Assembly (NCBI GenBank): GCA_028818385.1
Contig: JAPPNY010000198.1
Coordinates: 1 to 64,000 of the forward strand
Direction of reading: 5' to 3'
DNA: 64,000 nt
Source: Spirochaetaceae bacterium
Lineage (GTDB): Bacteria > Spirochaetota > Spirochaetia > SZUA-6 > Bin103
In this document: positions 1-9,825 of the stretch, one piece after another
Numbering within the stretch: the first letter of the stretch is position 1
How the letters are laid out: each line of letters opens with the position of its first letter
Notes under the pieces: model-generated
Told to the model about the DNA's origin: nothing
Seen by the model: the letters and a program-made list of their open reading frames with translations, nothing else
The model's database searches: none
Program-made: the position numbers and the translations under genes

Positions 1-88
1 TCGCCCCATGATCCCAACCTGCCTCAAACCGTCCGCCCCGGCTGAATAGTTACCAGCCCCGCACTCCCATGATGAGGATGCACACCTG

Positions 89-1491
<1,403 letters not shown>

Positions 1492-1495
<4 letters not shown>

Positions 1496-2292
1496 CGAGC
1501 CCCTCTCCCCTGTTCTCACTGGACGCCACGGTGGCCATCTCGGGCGGCGGAGCGACGCTGGCGATCGGGATGGCGCGCGGCCTGCTCGACGCCGGAGCGC
1601 GCATCGCGGTCTGGAGCCGACGGGCCGAGACGGTCGACCGCGCCCTGACCACGCTGAACGCTGCCGAACGCACCACCGGCTTCGTGGCCGATGCCGGGTC
1701 CCCGGACGCGATCATGGATGCCCTGCGCCACACCGAAGCGCGGCTGGGTTGCCCGACGGTCCTGATCAACGCGGTCGGCGGCAACCTGAGCAAGGGAGCG
1801 TTTACCGAGATCGACATCGACGTGTTCCGTCAGACCGTCGAGCTCAATCTGATCGCGGGATGCGTGGTTCCGACCAAGGTCGTCGCGGCGCACTGGATCG
1901 ATCACGGGATCGTGGGATCGATCATCAACATCGCGTCGATGGCCTCGTACAAGCCGTTGTCCGGCGTGTGGGCCTACGGAGCGGCAAAGGCCGGTGTCGT
2001 CAACCTCACGGAGGCGACGGCGAAGGAATTCGCCCCTCACCGCATCCGCGTGAACGCCATCGCACCCGGGTTCTTCCTCGCCGAACAGAACCGCCGGCTG
2101 CTGGTGGACGAAGCGACCGGCCACCCCACCGAGCGTGGCCGGCAGGTGCTCGGCCGGACGCCGTTCGCGCGGTTCGGCGAGCCGGAGGAGTTGGCCGGGG
2201 CGGCGATATTCCTTGCCAGTGAAGCCGCATCCGGGTTCGTCACGGGAGCGACCATACCGGTCGACGGCGGCTTTCTCCTGGACAGCATCTGA
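1492..2292 (+). CDS. SDR-family NAD(P)-dependent oxidoreductase, probably acting on a sugar acid
   Basis: This 266-residue short-chain dehydrogenase has an SGGGATLAIG nucleotide-binding turn, a NAVGGN motif in place of NNAG, catalytic Ser in NIASMAS, the YGAAK Tyr-Lys pair, and a C-terminal GATIPVDGGF signature. The start chosen is the ATG that overlaps the gnd stop (ATGA). Extending further upstream would place the N-terminus inside gnd and before the Rossmann fold. The AVGGN variant and the neighbours (gnd, LarA-like) suggest a gluconate-, ketogluconate- or mannonate-type oxidoreductase. That substrate assignment is inference from context; the family is certain. Confidence 0.88.
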
Positions 2293-2367
2293 ACGCCGGC
2301 GCCGGAACGATGCACGGGAGCACCTGGACGCGGACATGCGGGAGGCCGGACGTACGGGAGGCATGAC

Positions 2368-3636
2368 ATGGCGGATCTGATGACGATGGAGCGTTCCGCG
2401 ACGATGACCCACGAGGACATCTGCAGCCGCATCGAAGCCGGGACGCCACGCGCGCTGTTCGAGTCGCGGCGGGTTCTCGCGATCACGCCGGACGCCACCC
2501 GCAGCGCCCCGTTGCCCGCTCTGGTACGGGCGGTGGACGAGGTCATCGGCGTACACGCCCGGCAGCTCGACTACATGGTGGCGCTGGGGACGCACCCGAT
2601 CATGCAGGACGACGCGATCGCCCGGCTCTACGGGGTGAGTCCCGCCGAGCGCGCCGAGCGCTTCGGCGCCAGCCGCTTTCTCAATCACCGGTGGGACACC
2701 CCCGGGACGCTGCAGCGGATCGGGTCGTTCACGGAGCGCCAGATCTCCGCGGCCACCGACGGCCGGTTCGCCGAGGCCGTGGACATCACCATCAACCGCG
2801 CGATCTTCGAGTATGACCTGCTGCTGATCGTCGGCCCCGTATTCCCGCACGAGATCGTCGGCTTCTCGGGCGGCCACAAGTACCTGTTTCCCGGCATCTC
2901 CGGCGGCGAGTTCCTGGACTTCTTCCACTGGCTGAGCGCGGTCATCACCTGCATGAAGACCATCGGGCACAAGGACACGCCGGCGCGCCGCGTGATCGAG
3001 CAGGCCGCCGACCTGGTACCCACGGCCCGTCACCTGGTCGCGATGGTCGTGCAGCCGGGGCAGGAGCCGCCGGAGCTTGCCGGGCTGTACGTGGGCGATC
3101 CAAGGAACGCGTGGAGCGATGCGGCCGACCACTCCGCACGGATCCACATCACCCGTACGCCTCGCCGTTACCACACGGTTCTCGGGCACGCGCCCACGAT
3201 GTACGACGAGCTGTGGGTGGGCGGAAAGGTGATGTACAAGCTCGAGTCAGTGGTCTCCGACGGAGGACGCCTGATCATCTACGGCCCGCAGATCGACAAG
3301 CTGTCCGCCACCTGGGGCCACTACCTGGAACGGGTCGGGTACCATGTCACCGACTACCTGGTGGCGGAGCGGCACCGGTTCGCCGATGTCCCGCGAGGCG
3401 TGCTGGCTCACTCGGCCCTGGTCCGCGGCGTCGGCGAGTACCGCGACGGCGTCGAGCGCCCGCGGATCGACGTGGAACTGGCCACCGCCCTGCCGCGCGC
3501 GCTGTGCGAGCGCATCGGGCTCGCGTACCGGGATCCCGCTGCCATGGAACTGGATGACTACCGAGACCGGGAGGACTCCGGTATCCTGTATGTTCCGCAC
3601 GCCGGGGAGGTGCTGCATCTGCCGGCGGCCGGCTGA
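2368..3636 (+). CDS. LarA-family (nickel-pincer) 2-hydroxyacid racemase/epimerase homologue
   Basis: This 422-residue protein belongs to the LarA/DUF2088 family. The signature HEIVGFSGGHKYLFPG is clear, and the four residues that bind Ni or the pincer nucleotide in LarA (H108, H174, K184, H200) appear as H76, H161, K171 and H187. The 10- and 16-residue spacings around the lysine are kept. Family members interconvert the stereocentre of 2-hydroxyacids, including lactate, malate and, in some, D-gluconate. The gnd and SDR neighbours make a sugar-acid epimerase more likely than lactate racemase, but this is inference. GGGAGG lies 6 nt before the chosen ATG. No larB, larC or larE cofactor genes are in the window. 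Confidence 0.85.
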   Translation: MADLMTMERSATMTHEDICSRIEAGTPRALFESRRVLAITPDATRSAPLPALVRAVDEVIGVHARQLDYMVALGTHPIMQDDAIARLYGVSPAERAERFGASRFLNHRWDTPGTLQRIGSFTERQISAATDGRFAEAVDITINRAIFEYDLLLIVGPVFPHEIVGFSGGHKYLFPGISGGEFLDFFHWLSAVITCMKTIGHKDTPARRVIEQAADLVPTARHLVAMVVQPGQEPPELAGLYVGDPRNAWSDAADHSARIHITRTPRRYHTVLGHAPTMYDELWVGGKVMYKLESVVSDGGRLIIYGPQIDKLSATWGHYLERVGYHVTDYLVAERHRFADVPRGVLAHSALVRGVGEYRDGVERPRIDVELATALPRALCERIGLAYRDPAAMELDDYRDREDSGILYVPHAGEVLHLPAAG

Positions 3637-3646
3637 GCTCGGTTGC

Positions 3647-4423
3647 ATGACGAGTCCACTGCAGTTGTTCATCGACTTCGATGGCGTGATCTGCGATTCC
3701 GCCGCCGAGTGCCTGTTCAGCTCGTGGGTTGCCTACGACCGCCTTACCCGCGACGCGCAGCCTGACGACCCCGCCGGGCCGGACCCGGACACACCGCCAT
3801 CGGTTCCGGTCACGCTCCGCGAGCGCTTCCTCGAGCTCCGCCCATTCATCCGCGCCGGTGACGATTACGTCCTGATCCAGGACCTGCTGGCCGCGGGACG
3901 CACGCCCTCACATCAGGAGGAGTTCGACGACGCCCGTCGCATCGCCGGCCCGCGGCTGCTGGCGCGCTACGCGGACGCGCTCAATCGCGTCCGTCAGGAG
4001 TTGATGGTTCACGATCTCAGCCACTGGCTGCGACTGAACCCGTTGTACCCGGGCGTCGCGGAGCTCCTGCACGCCGCCGACTGGGACAGCACCTGGATCC
4101 TCTCTACCAAGCGCCCGCGTTACATCGAGGCAATTCTCGCCTTCCACGAAGTGCCGGTGCCGGCGCCGGCGATCCTGCACGCCGCTGCCGTTTCGAAACT
4201 GGACATGGTTGCCGCGGTGCTCGACGAGCGGCAGGCCGGGCGAGCCGCACTGGTCGATGACCAGCTCGACCACCTGGTCGGCAACGACGACGCGCGCATC
4301 GAGGTGTATCTGGCCGCGTGGGGGTATGCCAAACCGGAGTGGCGGGCGGATCCGCGCGTCCCTTCTGTGGACCTCCCGGAGTTGCACGACCTGCTGGGAC
4401 GGGCGATGAGTGGCGGGCGCTGA
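3647..4423 (+). CDS. HAD-superfamily hydrolase
   Basis: This 258-residue protein has the HAD motifs: DFDGVICDSA at the N-terminus (nucleophile Asp), LSTKRP as the Ser/Thr motif II, a later Lys (SKLDM), and VDDQLDH as the acidic motif IV. It is probably a small-molecule phosphatase, with a cap domain between motifs I and II. The substrate cannot be deduced. The start is the ATG 10 nt after the LarA-like stop, giving the usual short N-terminus before the Asp motif. The stop overlaps the next ATG (TGATG), so it is part of the same transcript. Confidence 0.8.
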   Translation: MTSPLQLFIDFDGVICDSAAECLFSSWVAYDRLTRDAQPDDPAGPDPDTPPSVPVTLRERFLELRPFIRAGDDYVLIQDLLAAGRTPSHQEEFDDARRIAGPRLLARYADALNRVRQELMVHDLSHWLRLNPLYPGVAELLHAADWDSTWILSTKRPRYIEAILAFHEVPVPAPAILHAAAVSKLDMVAAVLDERQAGRAALVDDQLDHLVGNDDARIEVYLAAWGYAKPEWRADPRVPSVDLPELHDLLGRAMSGGR

Positions 4424-5256
4424 TGATCCGGGGACTGTTGTTTGTCGGTTACCTGCTGGTCCGGTTCCTCGCCGGGGACGTACGTCTGGGCCTTTGGAAA
4501 GTCTCGGGAGTCGCCCCCCGAGCGGGACCCGCGAAGGGCCGCCCGGACGGCGAACCGGATCCTGCGCAGCGGTTGCGCGCCGCAGTATCGCTCTTCATGC
4601 GCCGCGAGGGACGAAGGCTCATCCGACGCGCGGGAGAGTTGACCGGCTTCTCGGTGGTCATCGAGTCGGCTCTACCCGATCTCCCACGGCGGTTTGTGCT
4701 GGTCAGCAACCATCAGAGTCTGCTGGACATCCCGGTGCTGATCACGGCACTGCCCGGCCGGACTCTCAAATTCGTCGCCAAGCGATCGCTGAAGTACGGA
4801 GTGCCGCTGGTGTCGAAGTGCCTTCGCTATGGCGGCGACGCCCTGATCGTTCGGCCGCGCGGCCGTATCGAGACCACCCAGATTCGCCTGCTGATCCGCG
4901 AGCTCCGCCGCTTCTCGGCGCTCGCCGACGAAGGTGCCTGTCCCGTCGTCTTCGCGGACGGCACCCGTTCACGGGACGGCGCGGTGCATCGGTTCCACTC
5001 GGGAGGGCTGGCCATCGTCCTGGAAGGGCGGCGGTTGCCGATCGTGTCGGCCGCGATCGACGGCGGGTACCGCCTGCGCGGACTCGCCGGGCTTGCCCGC
5101 ATGGGAACGACCCGCTACCGCGTGAGATTCCTGTCGGTCTACCAGCCGCCGGAGAACAAGGCGGAGTTGCGCCAGAAGGTGCGGCACATGCGCACGGAAA
5201 TCGCGGCACAGGTCGAACGCTGGCGGCGCGAAGCCTCCGTGCTCACACCGGGCTGA
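4423..5256 (+). CDS. PlsC-family 1-acylglycerol-3-phosphate acyltransferase homologue
   Basis: This 277-residue membrane-associated acyltransferase has an N-terminal hydrophobic segment (about residues 3-16). Motif I is NHQSLLDIP, motif II is the GGDALIVR region, motif III is FADGTRSRDG, and a motif IV-like LPIVSAAID follows. Family members make phosphatidic acid for membrane lipids or acylate related acceptors. Motif III reads DGTR instead of the usual EGTR, a conservative change in a substrate-binding motif. The start ATG overlaps the upstream HAD stop. The 3' end overlaps the convergent ricT gene by 14 bp, leaving no room for a separate terminator. Confidence 0.85.
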   Translation: MIRGLLFVGYLLVRFLAGDVRLGLWKVSGVAPRAGPAKGRPDGEPDPAQRLRAAVSLFMRREGRRLIRRAGELTGFSVVIESALPDLPRRFVLVSNHQSLLDIPVLITALPGRTLKFVAKRSLKYGVPLVSKCLRYGGDALIVRPRGRIETTQIRLLIRELRRFSALADEGACPVVFADGTRSRDGAVHRFHSGGLAIVLEGRRLPIVSAAIDGGYRLRGLAGLARMGTTRYRVRFLSVYQPPENKAELRQKVRHMRTEIAAQVERWRREASVLTPG

Positions 5257-6100
5257 CCTCCCAGCGCCGGTTCGCCTCATCGAACCGGAAGTCCCCGAAC
5301 CCGACTCCCAACACCGCGCCATCGGCGCCGCTGATGCGGGCCCGCTTGGTGAGCGCATTCAACTCCAATACGCGAAAGCGGTCGCCCTGGTAGTACACCG
5401 ACTTGCCTTCCTTGGGCACCGAGCGGCGCACCTCCTGGTAATAATCATACTCGTAGGACAGGCAACACAACAGCCGCCCGCATAATCCGGAGATGCGCCG
5501 AGTATCCAGCGAGAGTCCCTGGTCCCGAGCCATACGGACCGTCACCCGCGGGCGTCGGTCCGTAACCCCATTGCAGCACAGCACCCGGCCGCAGATCCCT
5601 GCCCCGCCGACGATCCGCGTCTCGTCGCGCATGCCGACCTGCTGCAGATCGATGCGCAAGCCCACCTCGTCCGACAGCTCTCCGATCAGCCGACGGAAGT
5701 CGATCCGCTTCTCTGCCGTGAAGTAGAGGATGAGCGTGCCGCCGCTGAACACGATGTGGGCTGCGGCCAGCTTCATCGCCAGATTGAGACCTTCGAGACG
5801 CCGTCGGCATGACCGCAGCAATTCGTCGGCGAGCTCGCGGTTGCGTTCGTAGTCGTCCAGATCATCGGCCTCCGCCTGGCGGATCACCTCGAACAGCTCG
5901 GCGCCTCGCAGTTCCGTTTCGTCATGGACCGCTCCGAGCACGCGACCGATCTCGGACCCATGACGAGTCGGTACGATGACACTGGCATCGGTGTCCAATT
6001 CGACCGCCACGGACGCCGGCGGAACGCACAGGCAGGTCTCGCTGGAGTGCAGCAGCTTGACCCGCACGACCCGACCGCTCACGGGTGCGGAGGTCTTCAT
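5243..6100 (-). CDS. ricT: RicT/YaaT-like PSP1-domain protein with iron-sulphur cysteines
   Basis: This 285-residue protein carries a PSP1 C-terminal domain with the family's cysteine set: GICGRVLCC (C170, C175, C176) and GLCGRLLCCLSYE (C207, C212, C213). In Bacillus RicT works with RicA and RicF as an Fe-S complex that directs RNase Y. The start chosen is the ATG overlapping the bactofilin stop (ATGA). A GTG 24 codons upstream would overlap bactofilin heavily. RNase Y is encoded at 29959-31488, so a functional pair is plausible. No ricA or ricF gene is visible here. Confidence 0.88.
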   Translation of the reverse strand: MKTSAPVSGRVVRVKLLHSSETCLCVPPASVAVELDTDASVIVPTRHGSEIGRVLGAVHDETELRGAELFEVIRQAEADDLDDYERNRELADELLRSCRRRLEGLNLAMKLAAAHIVFSGGTLILYFTAEKRIDFRRLIGELSDEVGLRIDLQQVGMRDETRIVGGAGICGRVLCCNGVTDRRPRVTVRMARDQGLSLDTRRISGLCGRLLCCLSYEYDYYQEVRRSVPKEGKSVYYQGDRFRVLELNALTKRARISGADGAVLGVGFGDFRFDEANRRWEVSPV

Positions 6101-6513
6101 GCCGGTTTCGCCGAGTACGGCGACGCCGGACGAGACTCTGTCATCCGGCCGTCTCCGACTCCCACGCGGCACCGTCCGCAGAACCGACCGCCTCCTTCGA
6201 CGATCAGCCGCGGCGTGCAGATCGAACCGATCACGGTGGCGGTCGAGCGCAGTTCCACGAGCTCGGAGGCGACGACATCGCCGCGTACGCTACCGGCCAC
6301 GACGACCGTGCCCACGCGCAACGTGCACTCGGCTCGACCGGTGTGGCCGATGAGGACCCGTCCTTCGGCACGAACCTCGCCATGGAATTCGCCGTCGATT
6401 CGAAGCATTCCGGTCAGGTCGATCTGTCCGCTCATCCGGGTGCCCTGTCCCACGATCGAGTCGACGATGTTTCGGTCGGCGGCACCGCTGCCGGAGTCCC
6501 GATCGGTCGTCAT
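6097..6513 (-). CDS. Bactofilin-family cytoskeletal protein
   Basis: This 138-residue protein has the bactofilin beta-helical core, with alternating short hydrophobic repeats such as GTRMSGQIDLTG, IDGEFHGEVRAEG, VLIGHTG and VVVAGSVRGDVVAS. Bactofilins polymerise without nucleotide and position cell-wall enzymes. The gene sits between an M23 peptidase and ricT, each joined by an ATGA overlap. The peptidase-bactofilin pairing is a known arrangement for cell-shape control. The N-terminal Asp/Ser/Gly-rich stretch is likely a disordered, membrane-proximal tail. Confidence 0.88.
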   Translation of the reverse strand: MTTDRDSGSGAADRNIVDSIVGQGTRMSGQIDLTGMLRIDGEFHGEVRAEGRVLIGHTGRAECTLRVGTVVVAGSVRGDVVASELVELRSTATVIGSICTPRLIVEGGGRFCGRCRVGVGDGRMTESRPASPYSAKPA

Positions 6514-7595
6514 CGCGACGCCGCCACCGTGATCGCGGACACCGCAAGGAACTCCTCAGGGTTGCGGAGTTGCCCGCCGATGCTCACCTCGTAGTGCACG
6601 TGGGGCCCGGTCGACCGGCCGGTAGAGCCCATCAGACCGATCGTCTGACCACGCTGCACCGTCTGGCCCGGCTCGATCAGCACCCGTTGCAGGTGCCCGT
6701 AGCGCGTGACGAAACCGTATCTGTGGGCTATCTCGATCACGTTGCCCAGATTGTAGCGTTCGTAGGCGATCCGGCTGACGGTCCCGTTGGCAGTGGCGAC
6801 GATCTCGGCGCCGCGTTGCATCGCGATGTCGATGCCGCGGTGGATATAGAAGGCGCCCGTGAACGGATGGCGCTGTGGACCGAACTCGAAGCTCACGTAC
6901 CCGCCTCCGCGCACCGGCCACAGCGTGGGCACATCCGCCAGCAACGTCTGCTGAGCCGCTACCGTTTCGCTGAGCTCGGTCAGCGGCATCATCGCAGCGT
7001 CGAGCGCGGCGCTGAGCTGCCGGAGCGCGGTCACTCCCGGCGATTCGGCCGCCAGCGCGGAGGGCTGGCCCACGAACGCCGCCAGATCCCCGGCGCCGCG
7101 CACCGCGGACACCGTAGTGGCGGTGAGATTCCCGGAACTCAGAATCCGCTGTAGCTGGTCGATCAGCACCCGGAACTCCTGCATCGTACCCTGCAGCGCG
7201 ATCACTTCGTCACCCACCGATTCCAGCGCCAGCTCGCTTGCGACCAGGGAACGGTTGACAGCAGCCATCCGCTCATTGGTAGCGGTGAAGTGGGTGGAGA
7301 GAACCAGAAACGCGCAGAGCACGACGACCAGCAAGGTGCCGGCCGCCAGCAGCGTGAAGACCGAAAGCTGCAGATTGTACGTGCGGCGTTCGCTGTGGGG
7401 GATCAGCATGACCGTGAATCGCTGATTTCCCCTGCGCACGAGCGAGCGCAGCGCAAGCCGGAAACCGCGCGCTGCCGCGGCTGCACGCGGTTCGCCGGGG
7501 GTCTCCGCCAACACGTCGCTGCGACGATGAAAGCCTGATTGCAACGGTAGGGCCTCTGTGATTGTGATGGCTCGGGGGCTCCGCTCCGGCACCAT
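6510..7595 (-). CDS. Membrane-anchored M23 (LytM-type) peptidoglycan peptidase
   Basis: This 361-residue protein (from the chosen start) has one transmembrane segment near residues 80-100, a coiled periplasmic stalk, and a C-terminal M23 domain. The domain has intact zinc residues in FYIHRGIDIA (HxxxD) and GPHVHYEVS (HxH). Such enzymes hydrolyse peptide cross-links in peptidoglycan. The ATG at 7595 is preferred because a TTGACA-N18-TACCGT promoter lies at 7646-7617, leaving only a short leader. Longer frames would begin upstream of that promoter and run into the divergent tatD start. The stop overlaps the bactofilin start by 4 nt. Confidence 0.85.
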   Translation of the reverse strand: MVPERSPRAITITEALPLQSGFHRRSDVLAETPGEPRAAAAARGFRLALRSLVRRGNQRFTVMLIPHSERRTYNLQLSVFTLLAAGTLLVVVLCAFLVLSTHFTATNERMAAVNRSLVASELALESVGDEVIALQGTMQEFRVLIDQLQRILSSGNLTATTVSAVRGAGDLAAFVGQPSALAAESPGVTALRQLSAALDAAMMPLTELSETVAAQQTLLADVPTLWPVRGGGYVSFEFGPQRHPFTGAFYIHRGIDIAMQRGAEIVATANGTVSRIAYERYNLGNVIEIAHRYGFVTRYGHLQRVLIEPGQTVQRGQTIGLMGSTGRSTGPHVHYEVSIGGQLRNPEEFLAVSAITVAASR

Positions 7596-7596
7596 C

Positions 7597-7626
7597 TTGA
7601 CCGGAGTCTGGGCGCCACGGTAGCGT
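7597..7626 (+). promoter_or_regulatory. Promoter for tatD-purD
   Basis: TTGACC (7597-7602) and TAGCGT (7621-7626) are separated by 18 bp, about 70 nt before the tatD start. It is face to face with the M23 promoter. Confidence 0.5.
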
Positions 7627-7646
7627 TCCGCTCGCTCTCCTGTCAA
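7617..7646 (-). promoter_or_regulatory. Promoter for M23-bactofilin-ricT
   Basis: On the - strand TTGACA (7646-7641) and TACCGT (7622-7617) are separated by 18 bp. The expected start site is about 15 nt upstream of the 7595 ATG. The -10 overlaps the -10 of the divergent tatD promoter, so the two may compete. Confidence 0.6.
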
Positions 7647-7695
7647 ACGGGCACGCTGCCCGGCCAGGCCATTCCCCATCCGCCGAAGAAGAGAC

Positions 7696-8490
7696 ATGCA
7701 ACTGTTCGACACTCACGCCCATCTCGCTCTCATCCACGACGACCCCATCGAGCAACTCCTGGCGGTGCAGGAAGCCAAGCATGCCGGCGTGCAGGCGTTC
7801 GTCTGCATCTCGAACGACCTGACCGACTTCACCGACACCTACGAGCAGCTCGGGCAGGATCATTCAATTTATTACAGCGCAGGCATTTCTCCTTCAGAAG
7901 TAGACCGCCTGCCGACCGGCTGGGAGACGCGCCTGGCCGATCTGGCCGGTGGCGAACGCGTGGTGGCGATCGGCGAGACCGGGCTCGACTACTATCGCAA
8001 GTACGGCGATCGTGACTCGCAGATCAACCTGTTCGTTCGCCAGCTCGAGATCGCCGATCACGTCGAGCTGCCGGTGGTGATCCACAACCGGGATGCAGGA
8101 GCCGATGTGTTGGCGGTATTGCGGGACAAGCTGCCGGAGCGCGGCGGCGTGCTGCACTGCTATTCGGAGGACCTGGAGTTCGCGACGCGTGCGCTGGAGC
8201 TCAACCTGTACATCTCCTTCGCCGGCAACGTCACCTATCGCAGCGCTCGCACCCTGCAGGAGGTGGCGGCCGCCATGCCGCTGGAGCGGCTGCTCCTGGA
8301 AACCGAGACTCCGTTCATGGTGCCGGCGTCCCGCCGCGGTGAGCGCAATCGACCAGCCTATCTGCAAGAGACCGCACGCTTCGTGGCCGAACTGCGCGGG
8401 ATGCCGCTGGAGGAGTTCGCGGACGCCGTGTTCGCCAACAGCGAGCGCTTCTTCCGGGTGAACGGCGGCGGGACTGGCGCCGCTCCGTGA
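7696..8490 (+). CDS. tatD: TatD-family metal-dependent hydrolase (DNase)
   Basis: This 264-residue TIM-barrel hydrolase has the family metal ligands: FDTHAHL at the N-terminus, GETGLDYY, VVIHNRDAG, HCYSED, and a C-terminal ETETPFMVP in place of the usual ETDSP. TatD proteins are cytosolic 3'-5' nucleases. A purine-rich GAAGAAGAG ribosome site precedes the ATG. The gene is transcribed divergently from the M23 peptidase and is followed by purD after 31 bp. Confidence 0.92.
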   Translation: MQLFDTHAHLALIHDDPIEQLLAVQEAKHAGVQAFVCISNDLTDFTDTYEQLGQDHSIYYSAGISPSEVDRLPTGWETRLADLAGGERVVAIGETGLDYYRKYGDRDSQINLFVRQLEIADHVELPVVIHNRDAGADVLAVLRDKLPERGGVLHCYSEDLEFATRALELNLYISFAGNVTYRSARTLQEVAAAMPLERLLLETETPFMVPASRRGERNRPAYLQETARFVAELRGMPLEEFADAVFANSERFFRVNGGGTGAAP

Positions 8491-8521
8491 CCGGCCACCC
8501 GAAGCACTCGTCGGGGCGCGG

Positions 8522-9775
8522 ATGAACGCGCTCGTGATCGGCTCCGGGGCACGGGAGAGCGCCCTGGTTTGGGGCCTGTCACGCAGCTCGACAGTAAGCC
8601 GGCTGTACGCCGGCCCTGGCAACGCCGGCACCGCGGAGGTCGCCGAGAATATCGCTTCACTGGACCCGCTTGACCCGGACGCCGTACTGGGCGCCTGCCG
8701 CACGCACAGGATAGACCTCGCGGTGATCGGTCCTGAAGCGCCGTTGGCCGCCGGCGTCGTCGATCGTCTGGATGCGGCCGGAGTGGCCGCGCTCGGAGCA
8801 ACGCGCCGAGCCGCCCGGCTCGAGTCGAGCAAGGCCTTTGCGAAGGAGTTCATGGCCCGGCACCGGGTGCCTACGGCACGTTCGCAGCACGTTCACGAGA
8901 TCGGCACGGCAGAGCGGTTGTTGCGGAGCTCGAAACGGCGTCTCGTGGTCAAGCGTGACGGCCTCGCGGACGGCAAGGGCGTGCTGGACTCCGACGACAT
9001 GGATGCTCTGGTCACGTTCGCCCGCAATGGACTGCGGTCGGGATCCATCCTCCTGGAGGAACACTTGAGCGGCCCCGAGCTGTCCGCCTTCGTGCTGTTG
9101 TCCGGCCACGACCGGGGCGACTGCTTCCTGTTGCCCTACTGCGCGGACTACAAGAAACAGCACGAAGGCGAGGTGGGCCTCAATACCGGGGGCATGGGGT
9201 CGATCACCCCGGTGCCGTGGATTACCGACGAACTGGACCGGCGGATCCGGGCGCGGATCATCGAGCCCACCGTGAACGGCATGGCCGAGGAGGGCCTGAG
9301 CTACCGGGGCGTGCTCTACGTGGGCCTGATGGTCACCGAGGACGGTCCCCGGGTGATCGAGTACAACGTCCGCTTCGGAGACCCGGAAGCGCAGGTGCTC
9401 ATTCCCTCCCTGAACACCGATCTGGCCTCCCTGCTCGATGCCGTCGCGACGGGACGGCTGCCGGACGTTCCACCCCAGGACCGCGCGGCCGCGTGCGTGG
9501 TGGTCGCTTCCCGCGGCTACCCGGAGCGGTATGAAACCGGCTTTCCCGTGGACGTGCCGGTCGCCGACCCTGACCGCGGGCTGATTTTTCACGCGAGCAC
9601 ACGGACCCGCGACGGGCGAGTGGTCACCGGCGGAGGCCGGTGCTTTTCTGCGGTGGGACTCGGCTCCGACCTCGGGGCGGCTGCCGCCCACGCCTACGAA
9701 CTGGCGGAGCGGATCCGCTTCCACGGCGGCTGGTACCGCCACGACATCGCTGCCGCCTACCGCGGCAACCGATAG
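8522..9775 (+). CDS. purD: Phosphoribosylamine-glycine ligase
   Basis: This 417-residue ATP-grasp ligase makes glycinamide ribonucleotide in step 2 of purine synthesis. Recognisable motifs are the N-terminal GSGARESAL, PGNAGT, the ATP-grasp lysine region VVKRDGLADGKGV, NTGGMGSITPVPW and EYNVRFGDPEAQV. The N-terminal motif is usually GGREHAL; here GARESAL replaces it, so a His is missing. Length and all other motifs are normal, so the enzyme is probably functional. No other purine genes lie nearby. It converges with rlmB. Confidence 0.94.
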   Translation: MNALVIGSGARESALVWGLSRSSTVSRLYAGPGNAGTAEVAENIASLDPLDPDAVLGACRTHRIDLAVIGPEAPLAAGVVDRLDAAGVAALGATRRAARLESSKAFAKEFMARHRVPTARSQHVHEIGTAERLLRSSKRRLVVKRDGLADGKGVLDSDDMDALVTFARNGLRSGSILLEEHLSGPELSAFVLLSGHDRGDCFLLPYCADYKKQHEGEVGLNTGGMGSITPVPWITDELDRRIRARIIEPTVNGMAEEGLSYRGVLYVGLMVTEDGPRVIEYNVRFGDPEAQVLIPSLNTDLASLLDAVATGRLPDVPPQDRAAACVVVASRGYPERYETGFPVDVPVADPDRGLIFHASTRTRDGRVVTGGGRCFSAVGLGSDLGAAAAHAYELAERIRFHGGWYRHDIAAAYRGNR

Positions 9776-9806
9776 ACATGGCTCCGGTTACCTCGCCTCC
9801 GGCGAA

Positions 9807-9825
9807 GGGTCCCGGTCAGGGACCC
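9807..9825. terminator. Candidate bidirectional hairpin between purD and rlmB
   Basis: GGGTCCC and GGGACCC form a perfect 7-bp stem with a 5-nt loop at the convergence of purD and rlmB. It overlaps the rlmB stop. There is no U-tract on either side, so a terminator role is uncertain. Confidence 0.35.

Noticed and set aside
7596..7712. Longer N-terminus for the M23 peptidase
   Set aside because: It would begin upstream of the TTGACA-N18-TACCGT promoter and overlap the tatD start, with no good ribosome site.
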